Shown here one piece after another: positions 24,773 through 34,142 of a stretch of 64,000 nucleotides of DNA. The stretch spans positions 496,001 to 560,000 of the forward strand of contig NZ_JBNIEU010000002.1 of the NCBI RefSeq assembly GCF_049985285.1, in the 5' to 3' direction. The DNA is from Aestuariirhabdus sp049985285. Lineage in GTDB: Bacteria; Pseudomonadota; Gammaproteobacteria; Pseudomonadales; Aestuariirhabdaceae. The notes beneath the pieces are model-generated. The model was given only the letters and a program-made list of their open reading frames with translations. It was not told the origin of the DNA and ran no database searches. The translations under genes and the position numbers were made by a program. Within the stretch, counting starts at the first letter, position 1. Each line of letters begins with the position of its first letter.

Positions 24773-26725
24773 TCAGGCAATACGGTTAGCGCGTTCTGCA
24801 ATCAGGTTGTCTACTACCGCAGGGTCAGCGAGGGTGGACGTGTCGCCCAGATTCTCGCACTCATCGGCGGCTATTTTTCGCAAAATGCGGCGCATAATTT
24901 TTCCGGAGCGGGTCTTGGGCAGGCCCGGTGCCCACTGGATGATGTCGGGTGTTGCGATGGGGCCTATTTCGCGGCGGACCCATTGACGCAGTTCGGTTTT
25001 CAGCTCCTCGCTGTCATCTGCATCGGCATTGAGGGTAACGTAAACGTATATACCCTGGCCTTTGATGTCGTGAGGGTAGCCCACCACCGCAGCCTCTGCG
25101 ACCTGTGAATGTGAGACCATGGCACTTTCGATTTCGGCGGTTCCCATGCGATGACCGGAAACGTTGAGTACGTCATCGACCCGGCCGGTGATCCAGTAGT
25201 AGCCGTCCTCGTCTCTACGAGCGCCATCACCGGTCGTGTACATACCCTTGAAGGTGGTGAAGTAGGTCTGAACAAAACGATCGTGGTCACCGTAAACGGA
25301 GCGTGATTGCCCTGGCCAGCTATCGAGCATCACCAGATTACCTTCGGCGGCACCTTCGATAATGTTGCCCATGTTGTCCACCAGAGCGGGGATAACTCCG
25401 AAGAAGGGGCGTGTTGCCGAACCGGGTTTTAGCGCAGTTGCACCCGGTAGTGGAGTGATCATGATGCCGCCGGTTTCAGTCTGCCACCAGGTATCGACGA
25501 TCGGACAGCGCTCGTCGCCAATGGTCTTGTAGTACCACTCCCAGGCTTCCGGGTTGATGGGCTCTCCCACGCTACCCAACAGTTTGAGGCTGGAACGACC
25601 GGTGCCGTTGATCGCTGCATTGCCCTCGGCCATCAGGGCACGGATAGCCGTAGGTGCCGTGTAGAGCGTATTAACCTGATGCTTGTCGACAATTTGGCTC
25701 ATGCGGTTGCTTTCTGGCCAGTTGGGTAGCCCTTCGCACATCAGGGTGGTGCCGCCATTGGCGAGGGGACCATAGACCAGGTAGGTGTGGCCAGTAATCC
25801 AGCCAACATCGGCGGTGCACCAGTAGACATCGCCGTCCTTGTAGTCGAACACGTACTGATGGGTCATGGAGGCGTACACCAGGTAGCCGCCACTGGTATG
25901 TACTACGCCCTTGGGCGTGCCGGTGGAACCCGAGGTGTAGAGGATAAACAGTGGGTCCTCTGCGTTCATCTCCTCGGCGGGACAGAAGGGGGAGGCCAGG
26001 TTCGCCAGTTCATGCCACCACACGTCACGGTGTTGGTGCCACTCGATATCACCACCGGTACGTTTGAAAACAATCACTTTTTCGACGGTTTTTACCGCCG
26101 GGTTGGTGAGCGCTTCATCGACGTTTTTCTTGAGTGCAACCCGGCGTCCACCGCGTACCCCTTCGTCGGCGGTGATGACCAGTTTGGAGTTGCAATCGAT
26201 TATACGGCCGGCGATGGCATCGGGGGAGAATCCACCAAATACCACCGAGTGGATGGCACCGATGCGAGCGCAGGCGAGCATCGCCACGGCGGCCTCGATC
26301 ACCATGGGCATATAGATAGTGACGACGTCACCCTTACGGATACCCTGACTCTTGAGTGCGTTAGCGAAACGACAGACCTGCTCGTGAAGCTCGCGATAGC
26401 TTACCTGCTTGTCCTCGTTTGGGTCGTCGCCCTCCCAGATGATAGCGGTTTGGTCGCCACGGGTTTCCAGGTGGCGGTCGAGGCAGTTGGAGGCGACGTT
26501 GAGGGTGCCGTCCTTGAACCAGTTGATGTCAACGCGATGGTAATCGAAAGAGACATCCTTGACGCGGGTGAAGGGTTTTATCCAGTCCACACGCTGACCA
26601 TGCTCGCGCCAGAATCCCTCGGGATTGACCACCGACTGCTGGTACATTTCGCGATAGGTGGTTTCATCGGCCCAGGCTTGCTGGGCGATGCTGGACCTGA
26701 CGGGGTAGCTACTGTTGTCGCTCAT
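24773..26725 (-). CDS. acs: acetate-CoA ligase (AMP-forming)
   Basis: A 650-residue acetyl-CoA synthetase activating acetate via acetyl-AMP. Visible signatures are the P-loop-like core ILYTSGSTGTPKGVVHT, WWQTETGGIMITPLPG, TGDGARRDEDGYYWITGR and the C-terminal acetylation site region LPKTRSGKIMRRILRK, whose Lys is the regulatory acetylation target in the family. Length matches E. coli Acs (652). A strong terminator follows. The nearby CrbS/CrbR-like pair (29857-34053) is the known type of activator of acs in Vibrio and Pseudomonas, so acetate-switch control is likely. Confidence 0.97.
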   Translation of the reverse strand: MSDNSSYPVRSSIAQQAWADETTYREMYQQSVVNPEGFWREHGQRVDWIKPFTRVKDVSFDYHRVDINWFKDGTLNVASNCLDRHLETRGDQTAIIWEGDDPNEDKQVSYRELHEQVCRFANALKSQGIRKGDVVTIYMPMVIEAAVAMLACARIGAIHSVVFGGFSPDAIAGRIIDCNSKLVITADEGVRGGRRVALKKNVDEALTNPAVKTVEKVIVFKRTGGDIEWHQHRDVWWHELANLASPFCPAEEMNAEDPLFILYTSGSTGTPKGVVHTSGGYLVYASMTHQYVFDYKDGDVYWCTADVGWITGHTYLVYGPLANGGTTLMCEGLPNWPESNRMSQIVDKHQVNTLYTAPTAIRALMAEGNAAINGTGRSSLKLLGSVGEPINPEAWEWYYKTIGDERCPIVDTWWQTETGGIMITPLPGATALKPGSATRPFFGVIPALVDNMGNIIEGAAEGNLVMLDSWPGQSRSVYGDHDRFVQTYFTTFKGMYTTGDGARRDEDGYYWITGRVDDVLNVSGHRMGTAEIESAMVSHSQVAEAAVVGYPHDIKGQGIYVYVTLNADADDSEELKTELRQWVRREIGPIATPDIIQWAPGLPKTRSGKIMRRILRKIAADECENLGDTSTLADPAVVDNLIAERANRIA

Positions 26726-27006
26726 GATGCGCTGCCTACTTGCTGTCGTTAGGGATGTTACGGGGGCGAAATGACCTGTTGGTGCGCCAACTCATTGCGT
26801 GTGTCGCCGTGGTCGCCAGTTTCTGGTGTGGGGGTTATTCAAGTTGGTGCTATTTTGGCCAGCGCCCTGAGGGGCAACCATTAGACATTGGTATATCCGG
26901 GAAATGTCTCGGGCAAGGGATGCCAAAGATGCGAACCAGAGCGCCTGTTTGGGGTAGGCGGGAGGGGTTTACTCGAGGGGATATTGTCTGTTTGTGAGCG
27001 GTCAAC

Positions 27007-27642
27007 CTAGACGCTGGGTGGGGGGCCGTATTTGAGACGCACATACATCAGCGCCGTTGTCAGTGCATCGCCATAAGCGGTATGGCGCTCGAGCATGGGC
27101 AGGTCAAGTTTTTCCGAGATGGTCGCGAAGCGGGCATCTACCTCCATGTCGGGGTGTTGACGCTTGACCTTTTTCAAGTAGTAGTGGCTGAGCTCGACAC
27201 TGCGATTGGGAAGGCTAAACCCGAACAGCTCTTTGTAGTGTCGATTGAGAATGCCGATATCGAAGCTGATGTAGTAGCCAAGAATCGGTCGGTTCCCGAT
27301 AAAATGCAGGAGGTCAGTCAGTGCCTGTTTTGTCTCCATCTGTCCCTGCAGGTCGATTGATCTCAGTTTATGAATAAGTATCGCTTCCGGGTCCATCTCC
27401 TCGGGAGCGTTGAGCTTGATATCAAAGCGGCGGCTGGTGAGAATTTCGTTTCCGCGTACAGGTACCGCACCGATCGACAGTATATTCGCGCTCTTGATGT
27501 CGAGGCTTGTGGTTTCCATGTCCAGGGATATGTACTCGTCACCCTCATAGCGGTCGAATAGATAGCTGAATTCGCTGTTTCTAAATCGATAGCCGTTGAT
27601 GTGTCGTAGCACGGTGCTATTAAGCATGCTCATAATGTTCAA
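27007..27642 (-). CDS. DnaQ-like DEDDh 3'-5' exonuclease
   Basis: A 211-residue exonuclease-fold protein. Exo I is SLDMETTSLD (DxE), Exo II is GYYISFDIGILNRHY, and Exo III is the HxAxxD form in RHTAYGDALTT, so all DEDDh catalytic residues are present. It resembles DNA polymerase III epsilon-like proteins encoded beside CBS/DUF294 proteins and acetate genes, not the replicative DnaQ. Its ATG overlaps the stop of the upstream DUF294 gene by four bases, so the pair is translationally coupled. Its substrate is unknown. About 280 bases without a gene separate it from acs. Confidence 0.85.
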   Translation of the reverse strand: MNIMSMLNSTVLRHINGYRFRNSEFSYLFDRYEGDEYISLDMETTSLDIKSANILSIGAVPVRGNEILTSRRFDIKLNAPEEMDPEAILIHKLRSIDLQGQMETKQALTDLLHFIGNRPILGYYISFDIGILNRHYKELFGFSLPNRSVELSHYYLKKVKRQHPDMEVDARFATISEKLDLPMLERHTAYGDALTTALMYVRLKYGPPPSV

Positions 27643-29450
27643 GGGTTCTCCAGATGGAAGTGAACTTCCAGATACTGCTTGAACTTTTTAACCACGTGGA
27701 GCGCGTGACGTAACAGGTCGCGTTGGCTGCGCGAGTGTTTTCCGAGGTCGAGCAGTTGCGCGTCGGGTTGCTGGTCGCCACCGCGCTGCTGCTCCAGCTG
27801 AAGCTGCAGGAACAACTGCAGGGCTTCGGCCAGGTTGTCAGCCAGGCCGCGATCCAATACGCCGCTGTGGGCCAGCTCATTGATGCGCTCGAACGTGTTG
27901 CTCAAGGGCAGGCGTTGTTCCATGGCAAGGGCTCGAACGCCTTGAACAATTGGGAATACGCCGCCGCGGTTCAAATCCAGGCTGTGCCAGGAGAGCTTAA
28001 GCTGGCCGAAAAATGTCAGCGGGGTATGAAACTGCAGGGCGGGTCGGGTGAAATTGCGTACAAACAGGTGGTCGGATGAAATCTGGCGCAGTTGGCGCTG
28101 TTGGAAATCGTGAAACAAGCCCAGTTTGCCAGCCACACCGTGAACATCGATGACCGTAGCGATCTTCTGGATATTGTCGCCGGTGGGGTCGAGTATCCAA
28201 CGGTTGCTCTGTTCCAGCCACTGTTGCAAGGGTTTTGCCCACATCGGATTGTCGACGCAGACTTCACCGTTGCTGGGGGTATATCCCAGCGTTACGAGTT
28301 CGGCGTGCATCGCCTGCATTACCGATGGGCATTCATCCCAGGAGTAGTTGTCCTCGATAATCAGGCCGTAATCGAGGGGGCCTTTGAGAATCTGCTCATT
28401 ACGCCCGGCGCTCCCCATAAATACCAGACAGCAGTGCTGCTGCACCGCTTCGGGTACGTAGCGCTGGAATACTTTGCTAACCACCTGCTCGTGCAGTGTC
28501 GACAGCAGCTTACTGATAAATTGACTCTTGATACCGTTGGTCATGAGGCGCTCGATTAACTCATCGAGGCTAGCGACGGCATTTTGCAGGTCCCGTTCAT
28601 CGTTGGCGCGGGCAATACGTAGGGCCAGAATATGAGAGTGCGTCGATAGCAGACTCAGGATGTGGGTCAGGGTCAGTACCCCAAGAACCTTGTCCGATGT
28701 GACGCTATCGAACACTACCACCCGTTCGATCTGGTGGCGGGTCATCAGTAACATTGCATCGAAAAGGAAGTCACCGGTTTGCACCGATACCAGTTCGTAA
28801 TGGGCAAGGGAGGATACCGGCGTATCGAGAGGCAGTTGTTCCAGTACCGATGCGTGTAGCAGGTCTGTGCCGGTGAGCATGCCGTAGCCACGATCACTCT
28901 TGACCAGGGCGCAGTCGGTATGACTCTGTTTCATACGCAGGGTGATTTCGGCAATGCTGCTGTCGGCATCAATGATCTGGAGCGGAAGAATATTATCCGG
29001 TTCTATTTTATTAAGAATGAATTCGGAAAGATTCTGCTGGTCGTCGTTATCTTTTATGAGCTGTTGCTTGTCGACCAGGTCGGTCTGGAAATAACGGCGG
29101 AATTGAGTATTTTGATCGCTCAGAAGATCGAATGTGGTGCGAGGTAATTGGTAGCAGATCGCCTCTTCAAGGCAGACATATTCGTGCTTGCTATTGCCCG
29201 AAAACAGCGAGCGCACATCAAAAAGGTCATCGTGGATATAGTGGGCGTATATCTCTTCGTGATCCTGGCCATTGCGCTCTTCGACAACGCCCTTGTGGAT
29301 GATATGCAAGCCATGGGTGGCCTGCTGGGCATGCAACACAATGTCACCGCTGGCGTGGTAGCTTAAATCCAGGTTGTCTATCACTACCTGACGTTCATTT
29401 TCGGTCAGGGTATCAAAGGGCGGGTTGTTAAAATTGAAACTGCCGGGCAT
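27639..29450 (-). CDS. cNMP-binding/CBS/DUF294 putative nucleotidyltransferase
   Basis: A 603-residue signalling protein. It has an N-terminal cyclic-nucleotide-binding fold (about 10-120), a tandem CBS pair (about 150-275, e.g. CALVKSDRGYGMLTGTDLL and VVFDSVTSDKVLGVLTL), a DUF294 nucleotidyltransferase-like domain (about 320-430) and a helical DUF294_C domain. The nucleotidyltransferase signature reads GSAGRNEQILKGPLDYGLI. The usual paired metal aspartates (TDQDN in relatives, from memory) are reduced to one, the first being Pro, so catalysis may be lost. It is in an operon with the exonuclease at 27007. Such pairs commonly neighbour acs/actP in gammaproteobacteria. Confidence 0.85.
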   Translation of the reverse strand: MPGSFNFNNPPFDTLTENERQVVIDNLDLSYHASGDIVLHAQQATHGLHIIHKGVVEERNGQDHEEIYAHYIHDDLFDVRSLFSGNSKHEYVCLEEAICYQLPRTTFDLLSDQNTQFRRYFQTDLVDKQQLIKDNDDQQNLSEFILNKIEPDNILPLQIIDADSSIAEITLRMKQSHTDCALVKSDRGYGMLTGTDLLHASVLEQLPLDTPVSSLAHYELVSVQTGDFLFDAMLLMTRHQIERVVVFDSVTSDKVLGVLTLTHILSLLSTHSHILALRIARANDERDLQNAVASLDELIERLMTNGIKSQFISKLLSTLHEQVVSKVFQRYVPEAVQQHCCLVFMGSAGRNEQILKGPLDYGLIIEDNYSWDECPSVMQAMHAELVTLGYTPSNGEVCVDNPMWAKPLQQWLEQSNRWILDPTGDNIQKIATVIDVHGVAGKLGLFHDFQQRQLRQISSDHLFVRNFTRPALQFHTPLTFFGQLKLSWHSLDLNRGGVFPIVQGVRALAMEQRLPLSNTFERINELAHSGVLDRGLADNLAEALQLFLQLQLEQQRGGDQQPDAQLLDLGKHSRSQRDLLRHALHVVKKFKQYLEVHFHLENP

Positions 29451-29856
29451 AGCTGTTACCTACAGATAGGGGTGTCACCGCAGAACCTGATTACTCCTGT
29501 CTTGGGGAGCCTGCAAACAGATCTCTTATGCCTCTGATTGCCGGCAAGTGGCGATCAAAGCAACGGGTACAGGCATATACAGGTGGTCTGTCAAAAGTCA
29601 TTAACGTCGAGGTCCGGCTTCTCTGAAAAAACGCAGACAACGCAATGCACTTAATTGCAGATTTCTTCGTTATAGTCGCTCGAATTTATGATAGTGACGA
29701 TGCAAACTCCAGCAGACCTTAGTAGTAAGTTGATGACCACCTCGATGGGTGAGCAGAAAGCGGGCGTGGGCGGAGGAAATCAAAGCTTCGCTTGACGGCA
29801 TCGTAAAATCCCTTAAACATGGTGCGACAGGACGCTATTTACAGCAGGAAGGGCGC
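29451..29856. other. divergent promoter region of the acetate-switch cluster
   Basis: A gene-free stretch of about 400 bases between the DUF294 gene (minus) and the CrbS-like gene (plus). It must carry promoters for both. I see AT-rich blocks near 29640-29700 (including a TATAGT hexamer) but no consensus promoter pair or known operator that I can defend. Confidence 0.4.
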
Positions 29857-32800
29857 ATGTTTCAGGGGTGGTTGATCGCGGCGATCTCCGTGGTCTATAT
29901 ATCGATACTCTTTGTTGTGGCCTTTTATGGCGACAAAAAACTGGGGGATGACGGCCGCTTGCGGTGGCTGGTGTATAGCCTGTCGCTGACGGTGTATTGC
30001 ACCTCCTGGACCTTCTTTGGTGCCGTAGGACAGGCGGCCAGCAGTCTGTGGTCATTTTTGCCGATCTATCTCGGTCCGATCCTGATGTTTCTGTTTGGCT
30101 CGAAGCTAATCGCACGCGTTATTCGCGTGAGTAAGCAGGAAAACATCACCTCTATTGCTGACTTTATTGCGGCTCGTTATGGCAAATCGCAGATGCTGGC
30201 CGTTTTTATTACGGTGATTGCGGTATTCGGCGTGCTGCCCTATATCGCCCTGCAGCTAAAAGCGATCATGATGGGCTATAACCTGTTGAGCGCCGGTAGT
30301 GAAGATCAGCTGGTGTCCGGGTTTGCCCTCGATTTTGGCCAGGATACCGCACTGCTTGTTACCCTGACTCTGGGTGCATTTACGATCCTGTTTGGTACCC
30401 GTCACCTCGATGCCACCGAACACCACCGGGGCATGATGCTGGCGATCTCTTTCGAGTCGGTTATCAAGCTGGTAGCCATCCTTGCGGTGGGCGTTTATAT
30501 CACCTACTTCGTCTATAACGGCTACGGGGATATCTGGCAGAAAGCGCGCATGATGGCCCATACCCGTACCCTGATCGATACGGGCCCCAATATCTGGATT
30601 ATGCTGGCGCAAACGGTGCTGGCAGCGCTCATGATCCTGTGTCTGCCTCGCCAGTTTCATGTCACCGTGGTGGAGAACCTCGAACCCTCGGACCTGGAAA
30701 AAGCCCGTTGGCTCTTTCCTGCGTATTTGATCGGTGCGGTGATCTTTGTGGTACCGATCGCGCTGGCGGGCCAGCTGTTTTTCAGCGGCGATGTCATTGC
30801 CGATACCTTTGTAATGAACCTGCCGTTGGCGATGGGGCAGAAACAGATCGCACTGGTTGCCTTTGTGGGTGGCGCATCGGCGGCGATCAGTATGGTCATC
30901 GTAGCGACCATTGCCCTTAGCACCATGGTCAGTAACGACATCGTACTGCCGTTGATCATGCGTCGGAATCTGTTTAACAAGACCAGTTTTGATGAGTTCA
31001 GCGGCTTGCTGCTTTATGTTCGCCGCACCACCATTATGGTGATCGTGCTCATGGCCTACTTCTACTACCGCATACTCGGCGGTGTCGATTCGCTGGCCTC
31101 TACCGGATTGCTCTCGTTTGCGGCGGTTGCCCAGTTTGCTCCGGCAATGATTGGTGGGGTGTACTGGAAGCAGGCTAACAAGAAAGGGGTGGTGGCGGGC
31201 CTTATCGCCGGTGTGGGGCTCTGGTTTTATACCATGGTGATTCCCACTCTGGTGCGGGCGGGCGCGATCTCCCAGGATTTTCTGGATGAGGGACCCTGGG
31301 GCATCCTTGCGTTGAGCCCGGAGGCCCTGTTTCGCATTTCGGTACTCGATAGCACCACCAACGGCATCGTCGTCAGTCTGGTGGCAAACCTGGTCTGTTT
31401 TTTGGTAGTTTCCTGGCTTACTGAACCGCGACTGTCCGAGAAGATGCAGGCGGCGATCTTCGTCGGAACGCCGGTCAGCGGCGGCGATGAGCTGTCCAGC
31501 ATCAAGGTCACGGTGGCTGATCTTAGCGCCCTGGCGTCGCGTTTTGTCGGGCAGCGGCGAGTTACCAACAGTTTTGAGCACTTCGCTTTTCGTTTTCAGC
31601 AGAGCCTGGCCCCTAACCGCTATGCGTCGCGAGAACTGCTGGAGCATACCGAACGCTTGCTGGCGGGTGTTATCGGTGCCTCATCGGCACGGGTGGTGCT
31701 GCGCTCCGCGGTCAGTGGTCGGCGCATGCGCCTCGATGATGTGGTTTCCATTGTCGACGAGGCCACGGAGGCACTGCAGTTCAGTCGAGAGCTACTACAG
31801 GGGGCGATTGAGAACATCAGCCAGGGTATTAGTGTGGTTGATCGAGACCTGTACCTGGTGGCCTGGAATCGACGGTACCTGGAGATGTTTAATTACCCCG
31901 AAGGGCTGGTGAGGGTCGGGCGACCGATCGCCGATATTATTCGCTACAATGCATCGCGGGGGCTCTGCGGGGCGGGAGATATTGAGTCCCATGTAGAAAA
32001 ACGGGTCAATTACATGCGGCAGGGAACGGCGCACTGCTTCGAGCGGGTGATGCCCTCCGGGCAGGTGGTGGAGATGCAGGGCAACCCTATGCCCGGGGGC
32101 GGGTTTGTTACCAGTTTTACCGATATCACCCCTTATCGGAAGGTGACCCGCGAGTTAAAGCATATCAACGAGGAGTTGGAGCAGCGTGTTGAACAGCGTA
32201 CCAGTGAACTCTCGGAGGTAAACCGCCAGCTCGTTGGTGCGATGTCCGACGCGGCGACGGCGACCCAGAGTAAAACCCGCTTCCTGGCCGCCGCCAGCCA
32301 CGACCTGATGCAACCCTTGAACGCGGCGCGGTTGTTTGCCGCCTCGTTATCGCAGCAGGGGGAGGGCAGCGATCAGGATATGGCGAAGAATATCGACAGC
32401 TCTTTACGTGCGGCCGAAGAGCTGTTGACGGATCTGCTCGATATCTCAAAGCTGGACGCCGGTGGATTTCAGCCCCAGTTTAGTGATTTCCCCATTTCAG
32501 ATCTGCTGTCGGCGCTGTCGGTGGAGTTTTCCGCCATGGCGGAGAATTCAAATATGCAGTTCGCCATGGTTGGCAGCTCGGCTGTGGTCCGCAGTGACCT
32601 GAAGCTGCTGCGTCGCATCGTACAAAACTTTTTGACCAATGCCTTTCGTTACGCAAGGAAAGGGCGGGTGGTGCTGGGCTGCCGGCGGGCAGGAAAGCGT
32701 CTGCGGATAGAGATCTGGGACAATGGCCCGGGTATTCCACAAAGCCGCTTAACCGAGATATTTCAGGAGTTTCGTCGCCTCGATAGTCACGCGACTCAGG

Positions 32801-33351
32801 AGGTGAAGGGTGTCGGTCTGGGGCTTGCGATCGCCGATCGAATCAGCAAGATTCTGGATCATCCCCTGGCCGTGCGCTCGAAAGAGGGCCGCGGGTCCAT
32901 GTTTTCGGTCGAGGTGCCGCTCGGAGACCCGGCCCAGGTTGCCGTTAATCTCCCCTCCCGCACGGCGGCGGGCAATGCCCTGCAGGGACGACGTGTGCTC
33001 TGCATCGACAACGAAGAAACCATACTGGAAGGGATGAAGGCGCTGTTGGAGCGCTGGCAGTGCGAGGTGTTCGTTAGCCGTGATCTGGCCGGCGGGTTGG
33101 CGTTGCTGGAGAGCGGTATTGAGTTTGATATCCTGCTGGCGGATTACCATCTCGATGATGGAAAGACCGGGCTGGAGGCGATTCTTGCTTTGCGCCACGC
33201 GATGGAGGTGCCACTGCCGGCGGTACTGATTACTGCAGATGGTCGCCAGGCGTTACAGGATGAGGCGCGGGAAGAGGGGGTTGCCTATCTGGCAAAACCG
33301 GTCAAGCCGGCTGCGCTGCGGGCACTGATGAGTAGTATTCAGCGCCGTTAG
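29857..33351 (+). CDS. crbS: CrbS-like hybrid: SLC5 symporter domain fused to PAS, histidine kinase and receiver
   Basis: About 1164 residues from ATG 29857 (ribosome site AGGAAGGG; the longer frame adds a non-membrane leader). Residues 1-530 form a 12-13-segment SLC5/sodium-solute symporter domain (TSWTFFGAVGQAASS, GTRHLDATEHHRGMM). A linker follows, then a PAS domain (ENISQGISVVDRDLYLVAWN), a coiled coil, HisKA with the phospho-His in AAASHDLMQPLNAARLFA, HATPase (DNGPGIPQSRLTEIFQEF, GVGLGLAIADR) and a C-terminal receiver (ADYHLDDGKTG). This is the CrbS/MxtR architecture that controls acs and acetate use. The response regulator is convergent at 33370. Confidence 0.88.
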   Translation: MFQGWLIAAISVVYISILFVVAFYGDKKLGDDGRLRWLVYSLSLTVYCTSWTFFGAVGQAASSLWSFLPIYLGPILMFLFGSKLIARVIRVSKQENITSIADFIAARYGKSQMLAVFITVIAVFGVLPYIALQLKAIMMGYNLLSAGSEDQLVSGFALDFGQDTALLVTLTLGAFTILFGTRHLDATEHHRGMMLAISFESVIKLVAILAVGVYITYFVYNGYGDIWQKARMMAHTRTLIDTGPNIWIMLAQTVLAALMILCLPRQFHVTVVENLEPSDLEKARWLFPAYLIGAVIFVVPIALAGQLFFSGDVIADTFVMNLPLAMGQKQIALVAFVGGASAAISMVIVATIALSTMVSNDIVLPLIMRRNLFNKTSFDEFSGLLLYVRRTTIMVIVLMAYFYYRILGGVDSLASTGLLSFAAVAQFAPAMIGGVYWKQANKKGVVAGLIAGVGLWFYTMVIPTLVRAGAISQDFLDEGPWGILALSPEALFRISVLDSTTNGIVVSLVANLVCFLVVSWLTEPRLSEKMQAAIFVGTPVSGGDELSSIKVTVADLSALASRFVGQRRVTNSFEHFAFRFQQSLAPNRYASRELLEHTERLLAGVIGASSARVVLRSAVSGRRMRLDDVVSIVDEATEALQFSRELLQGAIENISQGISVVDRDLYLVAWNRRYLEMFNYPEGLVRVGRPIADIIRYNASRGLCGAGDIESHVEKRVNYMRQGTAHCFERVMPSGQVVEMQGNPMPGGGFVTSFTDITPYRKVTRELKHINEELEQRVEQRTSELSEVNRQLVGAMSDAATATQSKTRFLAAASHDLMQPLNAARLFAASLSQQGEGSDQDMAKNIDSSLRAAEELLTDLLDISKLDAGGFQPQFSDFPISDLLSALSVEFSAMAENSNMQFAMVGSSAVVRSDLKLLRRIVQNFLTNAFRYARKGRVVLGCRRAGKRLRIEIWDNGPGIPQSRLTEIFQEFRRLDSHATQEVKGVGLGLAIADRISKILDHPLAVRSKEGRGSMFSVEVPLGDPAQVAVNLPSRTAAGNALQGRRVLCIDNEETILEGMKALLERWQCEVFVSRDLAGGLALLESGIEFDILLADYHLDDGKTGLEAILALRHAMEVPLPAVLITADGRQALQDEAREEGVAYLAKPVKPAALRALMSSIQRR

Positions 33352-33369
33352 CCACGGCGCTATGTCGGA

Positions 33370-34053
33370 CTATTCGGTGTCTGCGTCGTTTTCGTTGCCG
33401 AGTTGAGGGGGCTCGATCTCCAGCTGCTGTACGGCGATTACAGCCTGAGTGCGGTTACGCACCCCCAGTTTTTTGAAGATGGCGGTGGCGTGGGCTTTGA
33501 TGGTCGCCTCGGACACGTTGAGGTCGTAGGCGATCTGCTTGTTGAGCATACCCTCGGTGAGCATACCCAGTACCTTGAACTGCTGCGGGGTCAGGGAGGC
33601 GATGCGCTCGGCCAGGTCCTGTTTGGTTTCGCGGCGTGCGGCAGTAGATCCGATGGATCCCTCCGGTTGCCATACATCACCCTCCAGAACCGTCTGAATC
33701 GCTTCGCCAATGCTTTGCTGGGAGGAGGACTTGGGAATGAAACCGGAGGCACCGTACTCAATCGCCTGATTGATGACGTATCCATCCTCCGTCGCCGATA
33801 CCATCACCACCGGTATTTGCGGGTACTGTCCGCGAAGGTAGATGAGGCCGGAGTAACCGTGGGCACCGGGCATATGCAGGTCGAGTAACACCAGGTCGGT
33901 GTCGGCGTTGGCTTCCAGTACCTGCTGCAGCGACTCGATGGACTCAGCCTCTAGCAGGGTTACCGCCTCCACCGCCTGATTGACGGCTTGCTGCAGTGCC
34001 GTCCTAAACAACGGGTGGTCGTCGGCAACGATAATCTTATAGCTACTAATCAT
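33370..34053 (-). CDS. crbR: CrbR-like LuxR-type response regulator
   Basis: A 227-residue NarL/FixJ-family regulator. The receiver has the acidic pair in VADDHPLF, the phospho-Asp in LVLLDLHMPGAHG and a Lys in SGFIPKSSS. The LuxR helix-turn-helix at the C-terminus reads LTPQQFKVLGMLTEGMLNKQ, then VSEATIKAHATAIFKKLGV. It is convergent with and 18 bases from the CrbS-like kinase. In Vibrio and Pseudomonas the matching regulators (CrbR, ErdR) activate acs. The pairing here is inferred from architecture and neighbourhood. Confidence 0.82.
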   Translation of the reverse strand: MISSYKIIVADDHPLFRTALQQAVNQAVEAVTLLEAESIESLQQVLEANADTDLVLLDLHMPGAHGYSGLIYLRGQYPQIPVVMVSATEDGYVINQAIEYGASGFIPKSSSQQSIGEAIQTVLEGDVWQPEGSIGSTAARRETKQDLAERIASLTPQQFKVLGMLTEGMLNKQIAYDLNVSEATIKAHATAIFKKLGVRNRTQAVIAVQQLEIEPPQLGNENDADTE

Positions 34054-34142
34054 GACTAAGTCCCTGTTATAACAGGGAGATAGTGCCAGCCGCCTCGTGG
34101 CGAGTCAAATGACTTAGTTAATGGAGGGCCTTAGGGTACGGA

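Noticed and set aside
25787..26752. A 321-codon plus-strand open frame.
   Set aside because: Antisense to acs; the protein has no recognisable features and acs is unmistakable.
30256..31647. A 463-codon minus-strand open frame.
   Set aside because: It lies entirely antisense to the symporter part of the CrbS-like gene, is His/Gln/Arg-rich without domain structure, and is a typical shadow of GC-rich codons.
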